Source: Elusimicrobia bacterium CG08_land_8_20_14_0_20_59_10 (lineage in GTDB: Bacteria; Elusimicrobiota; Elusimicrobia; Elusimicrobiales; UBA9959). Taken from it: DNA of 11,318 nt. Of this stretch, positions 5,646-11,318 are shown in pieces; position 1 is the first letter of the stretch; each line of letters begins with the position of its first letter. Where the stretch lies: positions 176 through 11,493 of the forward strand of contig PEXO01000400.1 of NCBI GenBank assembly GCA_002779045.1, in the 5' to 3' direction. The position numbers and the translations under genes are program-made. A model generated the notes under the pieces. The model did not search any database and was not told the DNA's origin. It saw only the letters and a list, made by a program, of their open reading frames with translations.

Positions 5646-6084
5646 ATGCACGAACGGGTCCAGAAACTTGAGCTCTCAAAAACCGAAACATGTTTTTTGC
5701 TTGGTCCCCGGCAGACAGGCAAAAGCACCCTTTTGAAGAAGCTTTTTCCGGGGTCAAAATATTAATAGTGTCCCATAAACGTACACGGACCCACGCGTTG
5801 CGACAAATCGAGAGCGAAAATGCAATATATTCGCCTTTTCCCATCAAAAACGAGCCTATTTCGTGCTTTATTGGCATCTTTGTGTCGTTCAGGTACGTCT
5901 CTTTGTAAGTCGTGTACGTTTATGGGACACTATCAAAGGATTGCGGGCTTTCGCCGAGGAATATTCTCCCCGGAGACGGATAGTGGTTTCGCTTGATACA
6001 AGCCCGCGCCTGGTTAACGGAATAGAAATTCTGCCGTGGAAACTCTTCCTGGAAAAGCTCTGGTCAGGGAAAATAATCCGCTAA
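5646..6084 (+). pseudogene. AAA_14/DUF4143-type ATPase, internal deletion with inserted inverted-repeat element
   Basis: Two pieces of one gene remain. The N-terminal piece (5646-5762) encodes 39 residues with the Walker A/P-loop LGPRQTGKSTLLKKLFPG (G20 to T28), as in AAA_14 ATPases with a C-terminal DUF4143 domain; it ends at TAA TAG at the edge of the element. The C-terminal piece (about 5934-6084) encodes KGLRAFAEEYSPRRRIVVSL...GIEILPWKLFLEKLWSG, the typical end of such ATPases. Intact members are around 380-400 residues, so about 300 residues (Walker B, arginine finger and most of DUF4143) are gone and are replaced by the 169-bp element at 5765-5933. The left piece keeps a promoter. The function of the family is poorly defined, often linked with nuclease-like or toxin-like activities. 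This gene is plus-strand and convergent with the small histidine kinase. Non-functional as an ATPase with high likelihood. Confidence 0.85.
5765..5933. mobile_element. 169-bp MITE-like element with perfect 23-bp terminal inverted repeats
   Basis: The ends 5765-5787 and 5911-5933 are exact reverse complements (outer part ATAGTGTCCCATAAACG). The outermost bases include TA on both sides, which could be a TA target duplication as made by IS630/Tc1-type transposases; the family is not proven. The 123-bp interior is more AT-rich than the host genes and has no transposase; on the minus strand it has an open frame of about 54 codons ending in RVRLWDTI, and the same octapeptide is read from the other end on the plus strand because of the repeat. 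I take it for a non-autonomous element or the shortened remnant of an insertion sequence. Confidence 0.85.
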
Positions 6085-6115
6085 CCAGCCGCCGGCCTCC
6101 CAGTTTCCTCGCCTC

Positions 6116-6865
6116 CTAGCCGTTTACCACAGGCAGATAGATCGAGAACTCGCTGCCGCGGCCGGGCGCGCTTTTAACTTCGACCCAGCCATTATGATAC
6201 TTCGCTATACCATACACAGCGGCCAGCCCCAGGCCGGTATCTTTTCCTTTTTCCTTGGTGCTGAAGAAAGGCTCGAATAACCGCTCAAGGTTCTCTTTCG
6301 GAATTCCCCGGCCGGCATCGGCCACGGAAATCCTTACAAACCCGGCCCCGGCCTGCTCCGGGGCGGGCGACCTGACCATGGACGGTTTAAGACTTACCGC
6401 CTCCGCACGCACTTTTATCGCGCCTCCACCGGTTAAAGCCTCGCGCGCATTGGCCAGCAGGTTAAGCAGCGCCTGCTCCAGCCCCGCCCGGTCCGCGCTG
6501 ATAACCGGAAGCCCCGGCTGAACCGCCAGCCCGATTTCCGCCGCCGGCCCGCCGTTCACGGCTTTTTGCGGCAGTCCGGCCAGCAACTCCCCTATATCGC
6601 AGGGCGCCTTGCGCTGCCCGCTCCGCCCGGAAAATACCAGGAACTGCTTTGTCAGCCCGGCCGCCTTCGCCACCGCCTGCCGTATTTCCCCCATATCCTC
6701 TTTGGCGGGGTCCCCGCCTTCCAGCGAATTCCCGGCCAGCGTGGCATAACCCTCTATGGCGCCCAGGATATTATTGATATCATGCGCTATCTTGCCGGAA
6801 AGCCTTGTAAGCGCCTCCATCTTTTCAGTATCGGGCAGGAAAGCCCGTTCTTTTTTAATATCCAT
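6116..6865 (-). CDS. Small soluble sensor histidine kinase (HisKA-HATPase)
   Basis: The 249-residue protein is only a kinase core. The dimerisation/phospho-acceptor helix has H28 in KIAHDINNILGAIEGY, and the ATP-binding domain has the N box LLNLLANAREAL (N135, N139), G1 box DAGRGIP (183-189), F box LFEPFFSTKEKG (196-207) and G2 box DTGLGLAAVYGI (209-220). It autophosphorylates and hands phosphate to a receiver. There is no transmembrane segment and no PAS or GAF domain; only about 15 residues precede the H-box region, so the input must come from a partner. The HDxNN H box is of the type common in hybrid and NtrB-like kinases. It follows the OmpR-type regulator by 25 nt and is very likely its partner. 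AAGGA lies rather far (about 14 nt) from the ATG, so translation may be weak or coupled. Ends convergent with the ATPase pseudogene 31 nt away; no terminator seen. Confidence 0.93.
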   Translation of the reverse strand: MDIKKERAFLPDTEKMEALTRLSGKIAHDINNILGAIEGYATLAGNSLEGGDPAKEDMGEIRQAVAKAAGLTKQFLVFSGRSGQRKAPCDIGELLAGLPQKAVNGGPAAEIGLAVQPGLPVISADRAGLEQALLNLLANAREALTGGGAIKVRAEAVSLKPSMVRSPAPEQAGAGFVRISVADAGRGIPKENLERLFEPFFSTKEKGKDTGLGLAAVYGIAKYHNGWVEVKSAPGRGSEFSIYLPVVNG

Positions 6866-6890
6866 AGTGATGCTTTATATTCCTTAGCTA

Positions 6891-7583
6891 TTATTCGAAT
6901 TTATAACCGTGGCCGGTAACGCTCACCAGCCGCGCGGCCAGCCTGGGCCCGAGTTTCTTTCTTAAGGAAGAAACATGGGTTTCCACCGTATGAGGATTGT
7001 CATAGGTGGCCATATCATAGCCCCAGACCGTTTCCAGTATATACGGCACACCAAGTATCCGCCCCTTTTTTTCCAGCAGCAGGGTAAGCAGATCGAATTC
7101 CTTGCGGGTCAGGGCCGCCAGTTTCCCGCCCAGTTTCACGGTGCGGGCGGCGGGGTCCAGTTCCAGCCCCTGCTCCCGTATCTTGCGGGCGGCCGGCCCG
7201 GAACCGGCGCCGTAGCGGCGCAGCACGGCGCTTATTTTCGCCGCCAGCACCGAAAAAGCGAAAGGCTTGGTAAGGTAATCGTCGGCTCCTTTCTCATAGC
7301 CGGCCACAATGTCGGAGTCCGCGGTCTTGCCGCCGGAGATTATAATGACCGGCACCGCGGCGGTCTCGGCCGAGCATTTTATGGCCTTGCACAGGCCGAA
7401 GCCGTCCAGCCCGGGCACCTCCACGTCCGCCACCACCAGGTCCGGCTTGGAGTCGCGCATCAGCATCAGCGCCTCCGCGCCATTGTCGGTAAAAACCACA
7501 TTGAAGCCCCGGTTCTCCAGGTAGCGCCTCATGACGTCGAGCATCTTGCGGTCGTCCTCCACTAAAAGTATTTTTTTCGGCAT
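6891..7583 (-). CDS. OmpR/PhoB-type response regulator
   Basis: The 230-residue protein has the usual length and order of the family. The receiver (residues 4-122) has E9-D11, phospho-acceptor D53 in LVVADVEVPGLDG, S83 and K106-P107. The winged-helix DNA-binding domain (about 135-230) carries LTRKEFDLLTLLLEKKG, the recognition helix around NPHTVETHVSSLRKKLG (196-212) and the wing VTGHGYKFE at the end. It binds DNA direct repeats as a dimer when phosphorylated; its targets are not known. The ATG has CAGGAAG 6 nt upstream. It starts 22 nt after the nucleotidyltransferase toxin-like gene and lies 25 nt before the histidine kinase, so the order toxin, regulator, kinase may form one transcript. 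Cytosolic. Very secure family call. Confidence 0.95.
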   Translation of the reverse strand: MPKKILLVEDDRKMLDVMRRYLENRGFNVVFTDNGAEALMLMRDSKPDLVVADVEVPGLDGFGLCKAIKCSAETAAVPVIIISGGKTADSDIVAGYEKGADDYLTKPFAFSVLAAKISAVLRRYGAGSGPAARKIREQGLELDPAARTVKLGGKLAALTRKEFDLLTLLLEKKGRILGVPYILETVWGYDMATYDNPHTVETHVSSLRKKLGPRLAARLVSVTGHGYKFE

Positions 7584-7605
7584 AGCGGGCTTCCTGTCCG
7601 GTTAT

Positions 7606-8232
7606 TTAGAAGAGTTTGGTGATTTCCTTTTCAAAAAACGCTTTTATTCCCGGCCAGGCCGCGGGCTTGAGCATTTTAGGCATCGGCTCCTTTTCCGCAT
7701 CCTCAAAATATACCAGCGCTTTCGCGGCCTGGACGGCGAAATTCGGATGCCCCGGGAATTTTCGCTCCGCCCATTTGAAGAGGTCGGGCGCTTTATGCGA
7801 CCGGCAGACAAAGAACAAGTCAATAAAATCCTTTTTCAGGCCCCGGCTTACTATGGCGCTCAGCTTCATGGCCGCGATGTCTTCAACGGAGGCGATCTTA
7901 AGGCCGGTCCATTTTGACGGCGGTTTAAGCAGCCTGTAAGGATAGTGGAAAAGGCTTACCGCCGTGTTTCCAAGCCGTAAATGGCAGGTTCCGTCTTTCT
8001 CGTCCAGAATTTCCACTTTACCGGAGGTTTCAAGCGTTTTTTTCAGCGCCAGCCTGTCTGACTGGTTCAAAAGGCGGTCCGAAAAAAGGTCAAGGTCCAG
8101 CGATATCCTGTGCCCCAGCCGGAGCGCCAGACCCGTGCCTCCGGCCAGGTAGAAATTACCGCCTGCGGCGCAAGCCAGCCGCCGGGCCGCGTCGCGCCCG
8201 GACCTGTCCAGAACTTTTTCATGCCACGCCAT
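7606..8232 (-). CDS. AbiEii/AbiGii-type nucleotidyltransferase, toxin-like
   Basis: The 208-residue protein has the nucleotidyltransferase signature FYLAGGTGLALRLGHRISLD (residues 27-46), with GGT at 31-33 and the metal-binding D46 and D48 in DLDLFS, and the second signature KLSAIVSRGLKKDFIDL (123-139) with K123, R130, K134, D135 and D138. This is the pattern of AbiEii-like toxins, which transfer nucleotides to tRNA or other acceptors and stop growth; abortive phage defence or stabilisation is known for the family, but the acceptor here is unknown. All key residues are present, so it looks active. The start at 8232 has GGGAGAGG 5 nt upstream; in-frame ATGs further up lack a site and fall in repeat DNA. 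The antitoxin-like HTH/DUF6922 gene lies 94 nt upstream and the OmpR-type regulator 22 nt downstream. Confidence 0.88.
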   Translation of the reverse strand: MAWHEKVLDRSGRDAARRLACAAGGNFYLAGGTGLALRLGHRISLDLDLFSDRLLNQSDRLALKKTLETSGKVEILDEKDGTCHLRLGNTAVSLFHYPYRLLKPPSKWTGLKIASVEDIAAMKLSAIVSRGLKKDFIDLFFVCRSHKAPDLFKWAERKFPGHPNFAVQAAKALVYFEDAEKEPMPKMLKPAAWPGIKAFFEKEITKLF

Positions 8233-8237
8233 TTTAA

Positions 8238-8245
8238 CCTCTCCC
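8238..8245 (-). promoter_or_regulatory. Shine-Dalgarno fixing the nucleotidyltransferase start
   Basis: GGGAGAGG lies 5 nt before the ATG at 8232. It decides for this start over the in-frame ATG at 8268, which has no comparable site. Confidence 0.7.
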
Positions 8246-8271
8246 GCTGCGCGGGCGCTGTACGCCATTAA

Positions 8272-8371
8272 ATTGCCGTCCGCCGGCCATAGGCCCCGAT
8301 ACGGCGCCGCCACAGGCTTGCGCCGCTCAGGGGCTATGCGCCGCCCTTTCCCTATTACCGTCGGCCGGCCA
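8272..8371. repeat. Imperfect 18-bp direct repeat in the toxin-antitoxin operon
   Basis: The 18-mers at 8272-8289 and 8354-8371 agree at 16 of 18 places (shared core CCGTC-GCCGGCCA with one change), 82 bp apart. The first lies in the spacer before the toxin gene, the second in the 3' end of the antitoxin gene, where on the minus strand it reads WPADGN; the spacer copy reads WPADGN in another frame. This suggests a small local duplication or a repeated site. Confidence 0.55.
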
Positions 8372-8884
8372 GATCCCGGAGTTCCGCCACGCCGGAACGG
8401 GTTTCGGCTTTACTCCCAGCACAAGCGACCAGAGCCGGAGCGAGCGGGCACCCAGGAGCCGGCCGCCCTCCTCCACGACAAAAGCGGACAGTTCCCCGCG
8501 GCTGTAGCGCTTAAAGGCCCATTTTATCTCGGCCAAACCCCCGTTTTCCAGCACGCGCGAAATCACCAGGGTTTTGTCCCTCCCCGCGTTGAGCTTCGAG
8601 ATATCGTGCTCCGGGAAAAGCGGCCCGAGCTTTTTCGGCAAAGGCTGGACGGCCAGGGGACTGCACGCCGCATTCTCCACCCCGGCGGCGTCCAGCAGCC
8701 ATTCGCCCAGCAGTTTTGCCTCCGGCTTAAGGAGGCCGGTTTCGATATAGCGGTAGATCTGCCTGCGCGTGCGCCCCAGGATCCGCGCGGCCCGCGAGAC
8801 CGCGCACACTTCCCGGGTCCGCCCCGCCGTCTCAAGAAACAGGGAGCCGTCCGTTTTTTGCATAAGCGTGAGTTTAGTTTTCAT
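8327..8884 (-). CDS. HTH/DUF6922-type antitoxin-like protein
   Basis: The 185-residue protein has a helix-turn-helix near residues 26-56 (VSRAARILGRTRRQIYRYIETGLLKP in outline), of the excisionase/MerR-like kind, and a second domain at about 88-158 with DISKLNAGRDKTLVISRVLE, IKWAFKRYS and LRLWSLVLG, which matches the DUF6922 pattern seen in partners of AbiEii-like nucleotidyltransferases. I infer that it neutralises the toxin encoded next and represses its own promoter. The last 25 or so residues, from KPKPVPAW on, go beyond the usual end and include one copy of a direct repeat. No Shine-Dalgarno lies before the ATG; a -10-like box sits 5-7 nt upstream, so the transcript may be leaderless. 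It lies 59 nt after the hybrid kinase's stop side (8944) in the same direction. Domain call moderate to good; role inferred from context. Confidence 0.75.
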   Translation of the reverse strand: MKTKLTLMQKTDGSLFLETAGRTREVCAVSRAARILGRTRRQIYRYIETGLLKPEAKLLGEWLLDAAGVENAACSPLAVQPLPKKLGPLFPEHDISKLNAGRDKTLVISRVLENGGLAEIKWAFKRYSRGELSAFVVEEGGRLLGARSLRLWSLVLGVKPKPVPAWRNSGIWPADGNRERAAHSP

Positions 8885-8889
8885 TACAT

Positions 8890-8920
8890 ATAGTATGACA
8901 TAATCTTACCAGAATATCAA
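8890..8920 (-). promoter_or_regulatory. Candidate promoter of the antitoxin-toxin operon
   Basis: On the minus strand TTGATA (8915-8920) is followed after 17 nt by CATACT (8892-8897) or after 19 nt by TACTAT (8890-8895). The -10 candidate ends 5-7 nt before the ATG at 8884, and no Shine-Dalgarno is present, so a leaderless start is likely. The stretch is AT-rich in a GC-rich neighbourhood. Confidence 0.5.
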
Positions 8921-8943
8921 GGCCTGCGCGGGCGCCGCTTAAC

Positions 8944-11064
8944 TCAAGCCTTTGCGGCCTCCGCCGGGCCGTCCAGCACTTCGCGCACTTTCCGCGTTAC
9001 GGCGTCCACCGTGAACGGCTTGTAGATGAAAGCGATGCCCGTCTCGAGCACGCCGTGCTTTACTATGGCCTCTTCCGTATAGCCGGACATATAGAGCACC
9101 CGGCCCGCCAGCTTGCGGCGCGCCAGTTCCCGCGCCAGCTCGCGGCCGCTCATGCCCGGCATCACCACGTCCGTCAGCAGCAGGTCCACGGGCTCGCCGC
9201 GCTCTTCCATCAGCTTAAGGGCCGACGCCCCGTCCATGGCGACAAGGGGCTTATACCCGGCCCCGCGCAGAATACGCTCGCCCAGGCGGCGCAGGCTTTC
9301 CTCGTCCTCCACCAGCAGCACGGTTTCATGGCTCTTAACAAGGGCTTCCTTGTCCTTGTCCTTGTCCTTGTCCTTATTCACGGCACCTTCAACAAAGGGC
9401 AGATAAATTTTAAAAGCCGTGCCTTTTCCGGGCTCGCTTTCAACCTCTATTTCCCCTTTGCTCTGCTTTATTATGCCGAAAACAGTAGACAGGCCCAACC
9501 CCGTGCCTTTTCCCTGCGCCTTGCTGGTAAAGAATGGTTCAAAAATACGCGCTTTATTTTCCGGGGCTATACCGCAGCCGGTATCGCTTATCTTCAGGCA
9601 GACCAAAGGTCCTCTGGCCAGTTCCGGGCGCAAAGCAAAAAATTCCTCCGGAGGGTTTACGATACTGGTGGCCAGGGTTATAACGCCGCCGCCGGGCATG
9701 GCATCGCGCGCGTTCACCGCCAGGTTCATTATCACCTGTTCCATCTGCCCGGGGTCCACCAGCGCCTGGCAGGGAGCGGCGAACAGCCTGGTTTCCAGCT
9801 TCGCTTCCTCGCCTATAATGCGCCGGAGCATATTGGTCATATTGCCTATCAGGCCGTTAATATCCACTACCTGCAGCGCCATTATCTGCCGCCGGCTGAA
9901 AGCCAGCAGCTGTCGCGTAAGGACTATGGCCCTGTCCACGGAATTCAGTATCTCCCAGGTATCTTTAAGCTTCGGGTCCTTCTCAGGCAGGTCTTTCTGG
10001 ACGAATTCCGCGTAGCATTTTATGGCGGTCAGGATATTATTGAAGTCATGCGCTATGCCGCCCGCCAGCAGGCCCACCGTCTCCATTTTCTGGGACTGCC
10101 TGAGCTGGGCTTCCAAGCGCTGCTGGTCGGTAATATCGGATATGGTAACAACCAGATTCAGCCTGCCCTGTTTATCCCTGAAGCCGGTAGAATAGGATTC
10201 ACACAAGCGTTTCTGGCCATCGGCCCGGATAACGGAAAAGCCAAGACGGGGCTCGAAGGTCAGCCCGGACACGAATTTTCCGAAATTGGCCTTAACAGCT
10301 TCCAAAGACTCGGGCGCGATGAACTTTAAAAAAGAATCCGCCGCCGAATATTCTTCCCGCGAATGACCGCCAAGCTCCAGCATCCGCTCGTTCACCCATT
10401 GAAACCGCCCCCGCGTATCCAGTATGCAGATAGCGTCATTGGAGTTATTTGCCACCGCGCTGTAGCGCTCTTCGCTCGCGCGCAGGGCGGCCTCCGCTTT
10501 TTTGCGTTCGCTGATGTCGCTTATCGCCACGCGGCATACGGGTGCACCGTCGGCATCCTGCGCGACGGTGGCCTCCAGGCGCGCCCAGAAGATTGTTCCG
10601 TCTTTTTTCAGCAGCCGCAGCTCGCATACCTGCGGCGCGCCTATCCTAAAGAGCAGCTTGCGGTGCAGGTAGTAGGAGTCCTGGTCCTCCCTGCTGATGA
10701 ACCGGGTGAACGGCCGCTTTGCCAGCGTCCCCCGGACCGCGCCCAGCAGGGCGGCGGCGGTAAGGTTGGCCTCCAGGATAAGCCCTTTTTCGCTGACGAC
10801 TAGATAACCGACCGGGGCCAGGTCATAGAGTTCGAAATAGCGCGCCCGCGCGGAGTCCAGCTCCGCCTGCGCCCGGCACAACTCGTCGTTCTGCATCTCA
10901 AGCTCTATCTGGTGCACGCTCAGTTCCTGCAGCGTCCGCCGGACTTCTCCGGGCTTCTGTGCCGGGCCGGTTTTCGGCGACTGCGCCTCTTTCCTTCGGA
11001 ATACCTCTTCCGCCCGTTTCCGCAGTTTCGCAACGTTACCCTTCCGGTCATCCTTGTTTTTCAT
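8944..11064 (-). CDS. PAS-PAS hybrid histidine kinase with C-terminal receiver
   Basis: The 706-residue protein carries, in order, a charged coiled-coil-like N-terminus (1-75), PAS1 (about 76-187, ending RVAISDISERKKAE), PAS2 (about 195-316, ending VVTISDITDQQR), the HisKA helix with H339 in GGIAHDFNNILTAI, an ATPase domain with N box MNLAVNARDAM (N447, N451), G1 DTGCGIA (494-500), F box IFEPFFTSK (507-515) and G2 GKGTGLGLSTVFGI (518-531), and a receiver (580-698) with E586-E588, phospho-acceptor D632 in LLTDVVMPGMSG, S660 and K682-P683. It autophosphorylates and passes phosphate to its own receiver in a multistep relay. No transmembrane segment, so it senses a cytosolic signal through its PAS domains. 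The linker before the receiver is (KD)n, encoded by a hexanucleotide repeat. GGTGG precedes the ATG closely. It starts 27 nt after a PAS-ending gene. All catalytic residues are intact. Confidence 0.96.
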   Translation of the reverse strand: MKNKDDRKGNVAKLRKRAEEVFRRKEAQSPKTGPAQKPGEVRRTLQELSVHQIELEMQNDELCRAQAELDSARARYFELYDLAPVGYLVVSEKGLILEANLTAAALLGAVRGTLAKRPFTRFISREDQDSYYLHRKLLFRIGAPQVCELRLLKKDGTIFWARLEATVAQDADGAPVCRVAISDISERKKAEAALRASEERYSAVANNSNDAICILDTRGRFQWVNERMLELGGHSREEYSAADSFLKFIAPESLEAVKANFGKFVSGLTFEPRLGFSVIRADGQKRLCESYSTGFRDKQGRLNLVVTISDITDQQRLEAQLRQSQKMETVGLLAGGIAHDFNNILTAIKCYAEFVQKDLPEKDPKLKDTWEILNSVDRAIVLTRQLLAFSRRQIMALQVVDINGLIGNMTNMLRRIIGEEAKLETRLFAAPCQALVDPGQMEQVIMNLAVNARDAMPGGGVITLATSIVNPPEEFFALRPELARGPLVCLKISDTGCGIAPENKARIFEPFFTSKAQGKGTGLGLSTVFGIIKQSKGEIEVESEPGKGTAFKIYLPFVEGAVNKDKDKDKDKEALVKSHETVLLVEDEESLRRLGERILRGAGYKPLVAMDGASALKLMEERGEPVDLLLTDVVMPGMSGRELARELARRKLAGRVLYMSGYTEEAIVKHGVLETGIAFIYKPFTVDAVTRKVREVLDGPAEAAKA
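9347..9376. repeat. Hexanucleotide tandem repeat coding for a Lys-Asp linker
   Basis: TCCTTG occurs four times in a row (9347-9370), followed by TCCTTA (9371-9376). On the minus strand it encodes KDKDKDKDK at about residues 564-572 of the hybrid kinase, between ATPase and receiver domains. A unit is six bases, so copy-number change would alter linker length without breaking the frame. Confidence 0.9.
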
Positions 11065-11091
11065 AAAGCCACCGTCACAATAGTCAGATCC

Positions 11092-11318
11092 TTACTTTCC
11101 CACCCGCTCCGTTGTAGAGATCGCGTACACCTTGCCGGCCGCGTCTTCCAGCGCGGTGGAGATCAGCATTATTTTAAGCACCGTCCCGTCTTTAGCCAGC
11201 CGCTCCGTGCGGTAAGGCTCCAGCACCTCGGCCTGGCTGAGCTGGTGCACTTTGACCAGCGCGGACTTGCGCAGCCCCTCCGGAATCCGGTCGCGGACGT
11301 TCATGGTCAGCGCCTCGG
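11092..11318 (-). CDS. C-terminal PAS domain of a longer sensor protein (5' part outside window)
   Basis: The visible 75 residues start with EALTMNVRDRIPEGLR and run through EPYRTERLAKDGTVLKIML and the end motif YAISTTERVGK, then stop. This is the second half of a PAS domain of the kind often found at the end of PAS-rich kinases and CheB/CheR-fusion proteins (pattern 'LTKDG..v.i.lt.t.l.d..G..yai..tER'). The frame is open to the window edge, so the gene continues beyond 11318 and the in-frame ATG at 11304 lies inside the domain and is not the start. Ending in a bare PAS domain, with no kinase after it, is notable: either the upstream part holds other domains (for example methyltransferase/methylesterase or further PAS units) or the protein is a PAS-only sensor. 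The stop lies 27 nt before the hybrid kinase ATG, so both are probably one operon. Confidence 0.82.
   Translation of the reverse strand, partial: EALTMNVRDRIPEGLRKSALVKVHQLSQAEVLEPYRTERLAKDGTVLKIMLISTALEDAAGKVYAISTTERVGK

Noticed and set aside
5554..5877. Minus-strand open frame of 107 codons across the ATPase start
   Set aside because: It runs antisense through the P-loop coding piece and into the inverted-repeat element; no domain and no start site support it.
8286..8343. Imperfect inverted repeat (CATAG...CTATG with CCCC/GGGG) after the antitoxin stop, as terminator or attenuator
   Set aside because: The arms need a bulge, the loop is long and no T-run follows; more likely chance in GC-rich DNA.
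2986..8906. Shared string TGACATAAT in the palindrome arm (2988) and before the antitoxin gene (8896) as a common regulator site
   Set aside because: Nine bases of AT-rich sequence in two places is not enough to claim a shared site.
9055..10329. Plus-strand frame of 424 codons opposite the hybrid kinase
   Set aside because: Antisense shadow, rich in His/Gln/Arg, with no recognisable domain; the minus strand encodes an intact kinase.

Overview
The window is GC-rich bacterial DNA that is almost completely filled with signal-transduction genes. Nearly all real genes lie on the minus strand, so the biological order runs from high to low coordinates. The gene styles (HDxNN-type histidine kinases, small stand-alone receivers, a PAS-tail protein, a B12-type radical SAM enzyme, an AAA_14/DUF4143 ATPase and an AbiEii-type toxin pair) suit an environmental or metagenomic bacterium. 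Elusimicrobiota, or a neighbouring deep-branching or deltaproteobacterial-like lineage, would fit. There is no rRNA, tRNA or housekeeping marker here, so the taxon is a guess.

Layout from right to left: (a) 11318-8944 holds the C-terminal PAS domain of a protein running off the window, then a PAS-PAS-HisKA-HATPase-REC hybrid kinase. (b) 8884-6116 holds a HTH/DUF6922 antitoxin-like gene, an AbiEii-type nucleotidyltransferase, an OmpR-type response regulator and a small soluble histidine kinase, all co-directional and closely spaced after the antitoxin gene. (c) 6084-5646 (plus strand) is a broken AAA_14/DUF4143 ATPase. It keeps its Walker A N-terminus and its C-terminal tail, but its middle is gone and a 169-bp element with perfect 23-bp terminal inverted repeats sits in its place. 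(d) 5449-121 holds a minus-strand cluster: a secreted CsgG/FlgO-like protein, a REC-GGDEF protein with a GGDDF signature, a PAS-only protein whose 3' end is a 58-nt near-perfect palindrome, a REC-REC protein, a B12-binding-type radical SAM enzyme and a DJ-1/PfpI-family protein.

How the parts may work together: the hybrid kinase, PAS proteins and receivers look like pieces of phosphorelays. The REC-GGDEF protein would pass phosphorylation to c-di-GMP or act as a degenerate c-di-GMP-type output. The CsgG/FlgO-like protein is a plausible envelope partner. The toxin-antitoxin pair is followed so closely by a two-component system that co-transcription is likely. The clearest unusual features are the two palindromic or inverted-repeat elements, each at a point where a multidomain gene has lost domains, and three genes with a -10-like hexamer 5-7 nt before the ATG and no Shine-Dalgarno, suggesting leaderless transcripts.
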